Of a stretch of 5,621 nucleotides of DNA, positions 1-5,363 are shown piece by piece. The stretch comes from Candidatus Spechtiibacteriota bacterium (GTDB taxonomy: Bacteria > Patescibacteriota > Minisyncoccia > Spechtbacterales > HO2-43-30): contig JACOUK010000010.1 in NCBI GenBank assembly GCA_016177905.1, positions 1 to 5,621 of the forward strand, read 5' to 3'. A model generated the notes under the pieces. The model was not told the DNA's origin. It saw only the letters and a program-made list of their open reading frames with translations, and did not search any database. A program made the position numbers and the translations under genes. Each line of letters begins with the position of its first letter. Position 1 is the first letter of the stretch.

Positions 1-580
1 CCAATCTCGGATTTCCTGCGACAGACACTCCGTGGATATTGCCAAATACAATCGCGAGCCGATCAACGCCTGTTTCTTCCACAAATCTCTTCGCTTCTTT
101 TGGCGTGGTCATGTCATCTCGCTTTACCTCAATTTTTTCCTTATGAACTTCGGAGGAACCTCGAATATATCCCAATCCTCCCTCCACCGATATATCGAGG
201 TTTACACTATGCGCGTATTCCACCACTTGCCTGCTCATTGTAATATTTTCCGCCAGCGACAAAGACATTTCATCAATCTGCACAGAGTCGTACCCTGAAT
301 CAATTGCCTTTTTCGCGCTCTCAAAAGTTTTATGATGATCCGCGTTTAAAAATATAGGAAGTCCAGTCTCTTCCCGAAAAGCTCTCACCAGCGCAACCGC
401 TTGCCTATATCCCACAAATTCAGCTTCGCCCTCGGATGTGCCCACAAACACGGGAGAGCGCATATTTTGGCACGCGCGCACTATAGCTCGCAAAACCTCG
501 AGCGTTGAAAAATTAAAATGACCGAGCGCGTAATTCGCTCGAGCGGCCTTGTGCAATAAATCTTTCAGTGCGTATGTCAT
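1..580 (-). CDS. fba: Class II fructose-bisphosphate aldolase, N-terminal part (cut by left edge)
   Basis: Cytoplasmic metal-dependent aldolase that reversibly splits fructose 1,6-bisphosphate into DHAP and glyceraldehyde 3-phosphate. I translated 193 codons from the ATG at 580-578; the frame is open to the left edge, where about one third of a typical 280-350 aa protein is lost. Visible family marks are ALGHFNFS (residues 18-25), FLNADHH (77-83) with the catalytic Asp81 and zinc ligand His82, the QID motif (101-103, Asp103), and FGNIHGVS (179-186) with the second zinc ligand His183. The last zinc His lies outside the window. At residues 132-137 the usual ExELG motif reads EGGLG, so the Glu matching E. 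coli FbaA Glu174/175 is Gly135. The start follows the upstream stop by one base (TAA-T-ATG), suggesting translational coupling. A Shine-Dalgarno-like AAGGG lies about 17 nt upstream, which is far. Family assignment is sure; the exact substrate (FBP, SBP or both) is not. Confidence 0.95.
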   Translation of the reverse strand, partial: MTYALKDLLHKAARANYALGHFNFSTLEVLRAIVRACQNMRSPVFVGTSEGEAEFVGYRQAVALVRAFREETGLPIFLNADHHKTFESAKKAIDSGYDSVQIDEMSLSLAENITMSRQVVEYAHSVNLDISVEGGLGYIRGSSEVHKEKIEVKRDDMTTPKEAKRFVEETGVDRLAIVFGNIHGVSVAGNPRL

Positions 581-581
581 A

Positions 582-1838
582 TTACGGCAATGCAATATAC
601 CCTTTTAGTATATTTTCCTTAATCAACTCTTCTAACTTTCCGTCATCTCCCATGTACCCTTCAAAAATCCTATTCCAAAGCGCTTCCTGCTGATGATACA
701 AGTACTTCAGCATATCTTTTTCTTCCACAAGAGACATCACCGTATCAATTAAATCAAAACTTATAAGTTCATTTTTCCCCCCGTCTTTGAAATATCCCCC
801 GACCCAATCAAGCCCGAGCCACATGGTAAGCGCGAGCGACAAATCTTCCTTATCGAGTGAAGCGATTGCTTCTTCGGCCTTTCTCCAATGGATAGCTTCG
901 GGGTTTACATGGGGCATAAAAAGGCGTTTTTCCTGCTCATCGTCTTTGGCAAGATAACGCTGGACAATAAGCCAATTGAAAGAATGCGCGGAATCGGAAA
1001 CAGGAGCGGTTTCAAGAATATCTCCGCGAAGCAGGGAGATCAACCCTGTCGAAAAGCTTGCTTTTTCCAATTTTTTAAAAAGTTCGGAGTAAAATTGCAC
1101 TTCATACAGATAATGAAGATACAAGGTGAATACCCTCATCAACTCACCTGCCTGAACAATCTCTATGGGTATGATAAAAATAAGACCGAGCTCTTTTAGA
1201 TGGCTCAAATTGTGCCGCTTCCTTTGAACAAATATCTTTGTCGCCTCGAGCCATTTTTGCGAAAGGACAATGGCTTCTACTTCCCGCTCCTCAAAATCCG
1301 ATGGCCGAAGCGCAAGGTAAGCCCTCTCAAAAACTTCGTGCATCCAAGATTCAGCTTCCATAAATCGAAGAGAGCTTGCCACCTCTTCCAGTTTTTCGCG
1401 CTGGAACAGCTCTTTCCCATCTTTGTATCCGAATTTCTGTAAAATCCTCGGAGGAGGGTTCGCCTCTAAAATCTCCCTGAATTTCTCCTTTTTCAATACC
1501 CAAACTTTCTTTGGATTCATAAGATCGCGGCCTGCTCTCAAAAGTTCGGGAAAATTGGTAAATTCTTTTCCGCCGCCCCCATTCAAAAAAATACGGAGTC
1601 TCTCCTCGCTTTTGGCAAGATGACGAAGCAGAGCTCCATACACCTCTCGACTTTTGGGGTTTTCGGACGTAATTCCAAGCCGCGAAAGCGTGCTCCGCAT
1701 ACGCCAATCATTTTCTTCTTCGATTTTTTCGCAAACCCCGGACTTACCCGAGATCACAGACATCTTTTTGTCCAAATCCAAAAGCACAGAGTCATCGCTC
1801 ATGCGAAGGAGTTGGTACAATTTATTCATGTTATTCAT
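582..1838 (-). CDS. Conserved-looking hypothetical protein, 418 aa, unknown function
   Basis: I do not recognise a characterised family. The protein is predicted soluble: no signal peptide, and only a short hydrophobic patch around residues 216-229 (LGLIFIIPIEIV). It is rich in charged, helix-forming sequence. Stretches that look conserved are LYQLLRMSDDSV near the N-terminus (7-18), RHNLSHLKELG (208-218, giving HxxxH at 209/213), VQRYLAKDD (292-300), RLFMPHVNPEAIHW (305-318), and LKYLYHQQEALWN (377-389). I have a general memory of similar uncharacterised proteins in Parcubacteria-type genomes, but cannot verify it here. The ATG at 1838-1836 overlaps the kinase stop by 8 nt (ATGAATAA); an alternative ATG at codon 4 (1829-1827) would start 1 nt after that stop. 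It ends 1 nt before the aldolase start. Tight placement between a sugar kinase and an aldolase suggests a role in, or control of, central carbon metabolism, but this is inference from context only. Confidence 0.85.
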   Translation of the reverse strand: MNNMNKLYQLLRMSDDSVLLDLDKKMSVISGKSGVCEKIEEENDWRMRSTLSRLGITSENPKSREVYGALLRHLAKSEERLRIFLNGGGGKEFTNFPELLRAGRDLMNPKKVWVLKKEKFREILEANPPPRILQKFGYKDGKELFQREKLEEVASSLRFMEAESWMHEVFERAYLALRPSDFEEREVEAIVLSQKWLEATKIFVQRKRHNLSHLKELGLIFIIPIEIVQAGELMRVFTLYLHYLYEVQFYSELFKKLEKASFSTGLISLLRGDILETAPVSDSAHSFNWLIVQRYLAKDDEQEKRLFMPHVNPEAIHWRKAEEAIASLDKEDLSLALTMWLGLDWVGGYFKDGGKNELISFDLIDTVMSLVEEKDMLKYLYHQQEALWNRIFEGYMGDDGKLEELIKENILKGYIALP

Positions 1839-1839
1839 G
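1822..1839 (-). repeat. Tandem 9-bp repeat CATGAATAA at a stop/start junction
   Basis: Two perfect head-to-tail copies of CATGAATAA (minus strand) sit at the kinase/hypothetical junction. The upstream copy carries the kinase stop codon (GAA TAA) and the first possible start (ATG AAT) of the next gene. The second copy gives that gene a second in-frame ATG at codon 4. The same 9-mer, as one copy, forms the junction at 5355-5363. Confidence 0.85.
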
Positions 1840-2826
1840 GCAAGGTTTCTTTATGATCTCAAGTTTCCCAAACTTGTATATATCATCGTCTTGTGACAGC
1901 AACCCTTCATTCGCTCCCCATTTGGAAAGCACGCTCGTCGCGTTCGCGGAAGCAAGCTGAAAGGCGTCCCCCAATGCCATTCCCTTCATAATCCCTGCCA
2001 CGCACGCAGATCCAAACGCGTCTCCCGCGCCGGTCCTGTCCACATATTTTGGCTCTTTGAGGATTCCTCCTATATACATATACTGATTATCGCACGCCAC
2101 AAACCCCGTACGACCCCTTGTCATTATGCTTACGCCTTTTACCCAAGAATCCAGTATCTTAAAAATGCCTTCTTTGTCCGCAAACGCAACTCCCGTAAGA
2201 TACGAGGCTTCTTCCTGATTTAAAATTAACACATCAATTTTGGAAAGGATCGGCGCAAGTTTCTTTCCAAGTTTCAACTGCGCCTTCCCGGGATTGAGCG
2301 CGATCTTGATATTGTTTGAAACTGCAAATTCAATGAGCGGGACGAAAATTTTTTCACTCTCGCCTCCAAGATTGGTAATGTAAAACCATTTTGCATCTTT
2401 GAGTTTCTCGTAAGGTATCGGCTCATCACAGCAAAGATGTTCTGTCGCCCCCCGATGCACAAATATAGTCCTTTGACCTTTCACAGTCAAAATCACGGAA
2501 TACGCGGTAAAATATTTTTTGTCTAAAATAACAAGCTCCTCTGAAACACCTTGCTCCTTCAAGCATTTGAGAATCGCTTCCCCGCTCGTATCAGACCCAA
2601 TTTTCGAAAGTGCCGCGGAACGAAATCCCTGCCGGGAAAAAGTTATTGCCGAGTTCGTAGCGCTTCCTCCGGTAGAAAAATGAAGCTCGGGCACGTCAAT
2701 TTTTGCTCCCAAACTAAAACAAACCCCTTCGCCGGCCTCATATTCCTTGCCTTTCACGATGCGCGCTTCGTGCGGCTTCAAAAACACATCGTATGACGCG
2801 GAACCTATGGTGATTACGTCAAACAT
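1831..2826 (-). CDS. PfkB-family carbohydrate kinase (ribokinase-like), 331 aa
   Basis: Cytoplasmic ATP-dependent kinase that phosphorylates a sugar, sugar phosphate or nucleoside. The N-terminus MFDVITIGSASYDVF (1-15) is the usual first strand of the fold. The first PfkB signature is at GGSATNSA (53-60), followed by KIGSDTSGEAIL. The second is DRTGAGDAFGSA (263-274), with Asp269 of GAGD as catalytic base and the glycines as anion hole. ALNPGKAQ (about 195-202) and ILNQEEASYLTG are typical mid-domain segments. The G8-to-G53 span is longer than I expect for plain ribokinase, in the lid-forming region, so substrate cannot be assigned: ribose, fructose 6-phosphate and sedoheptulose 7-phosphate all remain open. 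I chose the ATG at 2826-2824 because the fold begins there; an upstream TTG at 2883 would add 19 residues encoded by the palindrome. No Shine-Dalgarno motif precedes the ATG. The 3' end overlaps the next gene by 8 nt. Confidence 0.93.
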   Translation of the reverse strand: MFDVITIGSASYDVFLKPHEARIVKGKEYEAGEGVCFSLGAKIDVPELHFSTGGSATNSAITFSRQGFRSAALSKIGSDTSGEAILKCLKEQGVSEELVILDKKYFTAYSVILTVKGQRTIFVHRGATEHLCCDEPIPYEKLKDAKWFYITNLGGESEKIFVPLIEFAVSNNIKIALNPGKAQLKLGKKLAPILSKIDVLILNQEEASYLTGVAFADKEGIFKILDSWVKGVSIMTRGRTGFVACDNQYMYIGGILKEPKYVDRTGAGDAFGSACVAGIMKGMALGDAFQLASANATSVLSKWGANEGLLSQDDDIYKFGKLEIIKKPCHE

Positions 2827-2831
2827 ACAGC

Positions 2832-2940
2832 TAACACGAATATACAAATTACTATGCGAATGTACGAATGCCCGAATGCGCAAAGGTTTGCGGATTCGAA
2901 TATTTGTACATTCGCATAAAAATTCGAAACATTCGTGTTA
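2832..2940. repeat. 109-bp imperfect palindrome made of CGAAT/ATTCG units
   Basis: The outer arms are perfect: TAACACGAAT (2832-2841) against ATTCGTGTTA (2931-2940). A second perfect 13-bp pair is TATGCGAATGTAC (2853-2865) against GTACATTCGCATA (2906-2918). Closer to the centre, CGAAT at 2873-2877 pairs with ATTCG at 2894-2898, and CAAA (2881-2884) faces TTTG (2887-2890). The left arm carries CGAATG three times at exact 8-bp spacing (2857, 2865, 2873); ATTCG recurs at 2894, 2910, 2922 and 2931. The element fills nearly all of the 111-bp gap, ending 5 bp short of the kinase ATG, and its right end is the transketolase stop codon. A transcript of either strand could fold into one long hairpin. 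There is no T-tract after it in the direction of transcription, so it does not look like a standard intrinsic terminator. Function is unknown; a REP/MITE-like dispersed element or an RNA-processing hairpin are options. Confidence 0.88.
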
Positions 2941-3954
2941 TACTTTCCTCCCTATTACTTTTTTCACTGCCTCTTTAATGTGTGTTACTCCCATCCCAAA
3001 TACTTCAAACAGCTCGTCCGGCTTCCCCGACTCCCCGAATCTGTCTCTCATTCCGATAAACTCCTGCGGCACCGGATGATTTTGGGACAAAAATTCCGCG
3101 ACTGCGGATCCCATACCTCCCATAATCTGATGCTCTTCCGCCGTAACTATACACCCAGTCTTTTTTACAGAGCCAAGCACTGTTTCCCCGTCAAGCGGTT
3201 TTATGGTGTGGTTATTTATCACTTCGCATTCTATGCCGTCTTCGTCGTTTAATTCTTTCGCGGCAATAATTGCCTTGTATACGAGAGGCCCGCACGCGGC
3301 GATTGTCGCATCTTTGCCTGAAATTACCACATACGCTTTCCCAATTTCAAACGGAGTTTCTTCCGTAGTGAATACGGGATAATCCGCTCTTCCAAAACGG
3401 ATATAGCAAGGGCCGGGGCGCTCTGCGACAGCAACGGTCGCTTTTCTTGTTTCGCGCGCATCCGCCGGAACGACTACCGTCATGCCCGGGTGCATTCGCA
3501 TCAAACCCACATCTTCAAGCGCCTGATGCGTCGCGCCATCTTGGCCAACCGAAATACCCGCGTGCGCGCCAGCAATTTTTACATTGATTTCTTTCCCAGA
3601 TTGCGCTTCCCAACTATTGTAGCTCACTGTCGTTCTTATCTGCTCATTGTTTCTTCCGGGAGAAAATACCGCGTAGGAGGACATGAACACCACCTTTCCC
3701 GCCGCGGCCATGCCGGAAGCAATCGTCGCCATTCCCTGCTCCGCCACGCCGCATTCGATGAACCGTTCCGGAAATTTCTCCTGGAACCAAAGAGAGCGCG
3801 TTGACTCGGAGAGATCTGCGCACAGCACAACCACATTTGGATTTTTCTCTCCTGCCAGAACGAGCCCCTTTCCATACCCATCGCGGGTTTTTACTTTCTC
3901 GATTTTTGATTCGTCGAAAATGTTTTCGACAAGATGCAGATTTTTGTTGAGCAT
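2938..3954 (-). CDS. tkt: Transketolase C-terminal subunit (pyrimidine-binding and C-terminal domains), 338 aa
   Basis: Second half of a split, ThDP-dependent transketolase; it pairs with the N-terminal subunit encoded at the right edge. The enzyme transfers two-carbon ketol units between pentose, tetrose, hexose and heptulose phosphates. Residues 20-190 form the pyrimidine-binding domain: VVVLCADLSEST (41-52), ECGVAEQGMA (67-76) with Glu72 as the residue that activates the ThDP aminopyrimidine, and the GQDGATHQ loop (137-144, His143). Residues about 205-330 are the transketolase C domain, with DRFGESGKPDEL (304-315) near the end. About ten residues around 114-123 (SWEAQSGKEI) look inserted relative to the short linker I expect before VKIAGAHAG. 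The ATG at 3954 is the first usable start, since an in-frame TAA lies just upstream. No Shine-Dalgarno motif is seen. A 34-nt gap with a small palindrome separates it from the preceding gene. Length fits split C subunits (about 310-340 aa). Confidence 0.95.
   Translation of the reverse strand: MLNKNLHLVENIFDESKIEKVKTRDGYGKGLVLAGEKNPNVVVLCADLSESTRSLWFQEKFPERFIECGVAEQGMATIASGMAAAGKVVFMSSYAVFSPGRNNEQIRTTVSYNSWEAQSGKEINVKIAGAHAGISVGQDGATHQALEDVGLMRMHPGMTVVVPADARETRKATVAVAERPGPCYIRFGRADYPVFTTEETPFEIGKAYVVISGKDATIAACGPLVYKAIIAAKELNDEDGIECEVINNHTIKPLDGETVLGSVKKTGCIVTAEEHQIMGGMGSAVAEFLSQNHPVPQEFIGMRDRFGESGKPDELFEVFGMGVTHIKEAVKKVIGRKV
3913..3930. repeat. Short perfect inverted repeat inside the transketolase C coding start
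   Basis: GTCGAAAA (3913-3920) and TTTTCGAC (3923-3930) are perfect complements around a 2-nt centre. The repeat lies 24-41 nt downstream of the ATG, within codons for VENIFD, and could form a weak hairpin close to the start site. It may simply be chance. Confidence 0.45.
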
Positions 3955-3965
3955 AAGGAATTATT

Positions 3966-3986
3966 AAGTAATTGCCGCAATTACTT
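3966..3986. repeat. 21-nt palindrome in the gap before transketolase C
   Basis: AAGTAATTGC (3966-3975) is a perfect reverse complement of GCAATTACTT (3977-3986) around one base, so a folded RNA would have about 8 bp of stem and a short loop. Weaker complementarity continues outward on both sides. On the minus strand GTAAT recurs with 8-bp spacing (3988-3992 and 3980-3984). It occupies most of the 34-nt gap and ends 12 nt before the ATG. No T-tract follows, only AATAATTCCTT, so a terminator is unlikely; an RNA stability or translation-initiation role is possible. Confidence 0.7.
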
Positions 3987-3988
3987 CA

Positions 3989-5362
3989 TTACTCAATGAG
4001 AGTTCCGTCTTTATAAAACTCAAATTCTGTTTTGTTTACCGAAACCACGCTATTCCAATCATACCCGATCCGATGAAACGCCACGGCGTTTTTTATCCAT
4101 CTCTTTGTAGTATCCTCCAATTTGTACACCTTGTCACTTCCTTCAAGCCGTATGAGTTCAACATCCGGATAGATATCGAGGTCTTTTTTCGATACTACGA
4201 CAACATCATTCCAAGAATTTACGTATGAATTAAAAATCTCAAGGTTCCGTATCCACTTCCTCAAACCCTTATCAGTGATAAAATACACGCGCGCATCATC
4301 GCTTGCCCTTAAAAGTTTTGCGTCTCGATAAAGACTAAGTTCCGCCGGCGCCACCTCCGCCACATCATTCCAATCGAGTCCGAGGCTTGAAAAAACTTCT
4401 TGGGTCGCAATGAGACGCTTCTTTCCGTGTATAATTTCATATACCGCGCTTGTATTCTTTGCTCGGACCAAAGGTCTAGTCTCCCGATAATCCTCAAAAA
4501 TATTACCACTCACTTCTACAACATTCTCCCATTTATATCCCCGTTCTTTAAAAACCTCGGGGTTCGCTACATGCGTTTTTTTGCCGTTCTTTATCGCAAA
4601 AACACTCCCCTCTCCAACATTGCGAATTAAACTTCCCTCTCTGATCTCTCCTCTCTTTTTCCCCTCTAAAACAACTTCAAGAGCGGTTGTCGAAAACGTA
4701 TTGTCCCCGGAAAAAGTTTCGTTGCCGGAATCGTCTTTCTCCCAGTTTCGATAGTGATATAGCGTGCCGGGCTTCAAATTACCCGCTGTCTGGATAAACG
4801 CTTTCGTTGTCGTAGAGGTTAATGAAGTCGTGTTGCCATAGCTCCCACTAACTCCGTATTCTATCCTTCCGTACGCCCGTTCATCCGTTGACCAAGCAAT
4901 CGTCGCGGAATTTTCCGTAGTATTTGTAAGCGAAATATTTTGTATAGTTGGGGCTACGACGTCTTTTATAACCGCCACGTCCTTGACACTTACTGTGATC
5001 AGCCGCGAATCCGAACCTCCTTTCCCGTCGTCCGCCAAAAATGCCACTGAATATACCCCGCTCTGTTCGTATGAGGGCGTCCATTTGAAAAGCGCGTACG
5101 TCTTCCCCGAAACGGTAACTTTGGAAAGAGTAGCACCCATGGGACGGGCCGGAGAAGAATAGGTAATCGCGTCTCCGTCCGGATCAGACGCAAACACGCT
5201 AAATAAAAGCTCTTGGCCCTCATCAATCGTTTTATCAGCGATAAAATCTAGCGTTGGAGCATGATTCACCGCGCCATACGCGCCGGCGATCTTTTGATGC
5301 CATACGAAAACCAGACTTACGCACATCAAAAAAACAAAAAATTGCGTATTCTTTTTATTCAT
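3989..5362 (-). CDS. Exported protein with Ig/cadherin-like, Fn3-like and four C-terminal repeats, 457 aa
   Basis: Predicted secreted or cell-surface protein; molecular function unknown. Residues 1-28 form a signal peptide: MNKK, a hydrophobic core FFVFLMCVSLVFVW, and a likely signal peptidase I site after AGA (26-28). No lipobox surrounds Cys12, and no C-terminal anchor or LPXTG motif is seen. Residues 33-127 match a cadherin/putative-Ig domain, with NHAPTL, DEGQ, the Ca-binding-type DPDGD (60-64), FKWTP and DDGKGGSD. Residues 136-226 match an Fn3/purple-acid-phosphatase-N-like domain, with SATIAWSTDE, RIEYG, LKPGTLYHYR and DDSGN. Residues 243-452 are four repeats. The ATG at 5362 was chosen because the signal peptide follows directly; the longer frame to 5503 only overlaps the transketolase N gene. 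It overlaps that gene by 8 nt (ATGAATAA), suggesting coupled translation. Placement between two subunits of one cytoplasmic enzyme is odd and suggests later insertion. Confidence 0.85.
   Translation of the reverse strand: MNKKNTQFFVFLMCVSLVFVWHQKIAGAYGAVNHAPTLDFIADKTIDEGQELLFSVFASDPDGDAITYSSPARPMGATLSKVTVSGKTYALFKWTPSYEQSGVYSVAFLADDGKGGSDSRLITVSVKDVAVIKDVVAPTIQNISLTNTTENSATIAWSTDERAYGRIEYGVSGSYGNTTSLTSTTTKAFIQTAGNLKPGTLYHYRNWEKDDSGNETFSGDNTFSTTALEVVLEGKKRGEIREGSLIRNVGEGSVFAIKNGKKTHVANPEVFKERGYKWENVVEVSGNIFEDYRETRPLVRAKNTSAVYEIIHGKKRLIATQEVFSSLGLDWNDVAEVAPAELSLYRDAKLLRASDDARVYFITDKGLRKWIRNLEIFNSYVNSWNDVVVVSKKDLDIYPDVELIRLEGSDKVYKLEDTTKRWIKNAVAFHRIGYDWNSVVSVNKTEFEFYKDGTLIE
4007..4636 (-). repeat. 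Four tandem protein repeats of about 53 residues in the exported protein
   Basis: The repeats cover residues about 243-293, 297-347, 349-400 and 401-452. Each follows the pattern LIR, a few polar residues, VY or VF, a turn with G or D, KKR/RKW/KRW, I or V, N or T, then F, then W-N/E-D/S-V-V-x-V, and closes with Y-x-D/E. The key Trp residues are 278, 331, 384 and 436, spaced 53, 53 and 52. Copies 3 and 4 share R-x-W-I-x-N. The DNA copies have diverged, so this is an old duplication visible mainly in protein. Confidence 0.78.
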
Positions 5363-5363
5363 G
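5355..5363 (-). other. Stop/start overlap junction CATGAATAA
   Basis: The last codons of transketolase N (CAT GAA TAA) overlap the first codons of the exported protein (ATG AAT AAA) by 8 nt. A purine-rich stretch (GGGAG, then GAAAG) lies 10-20 nt upstream on the minus strand and may serve as a weak ribosome site, but terminating ribosomes could re-initiate directly. Confidence 0.8.

Noticed and set aside
32..298. Plus-strand open frames here and throughout (for example 888-1199, 2747-3079, 3490-3804)
   Set aside because: All are antisense to well-supported minus-strand genes and their translations show no domain features.
1351..1707. 118-aa minus-strand open frame
   Set aside because: It lies wholly inside the 418-aa gene in another frame and has no recognisable family features.
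2827..2883. 19-residue N-terminal extension of the PfkB kinase from a TTG start
   Set aside because: The extra codons lie in the palindrome, and the family fold starts at MFDVITIG; the ATG at 2826 is the better start.
2827..2937. Internal promoter for the kinase in the palindromic gap
   Set aside because: TATATT-like and TTGCGC-like strings exist on the minus strand, but no pair with convincing sequence and spacing was found.
2832..2940. Palindrome as a rho-independent terminator or CRISPR repeat
   Set aside because: No T-tract follows it in the transcription direction, and there are no regular repeat-spacer units of CRISPR length.
5320..5335. Lipoprotein signal at Cys12 of the exported protein
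   Set aside because: The residues before the Cys (FLM) do not fit a lipobox and the hydrophobic core continues past it; an AGA signal peptidase I site fits better.
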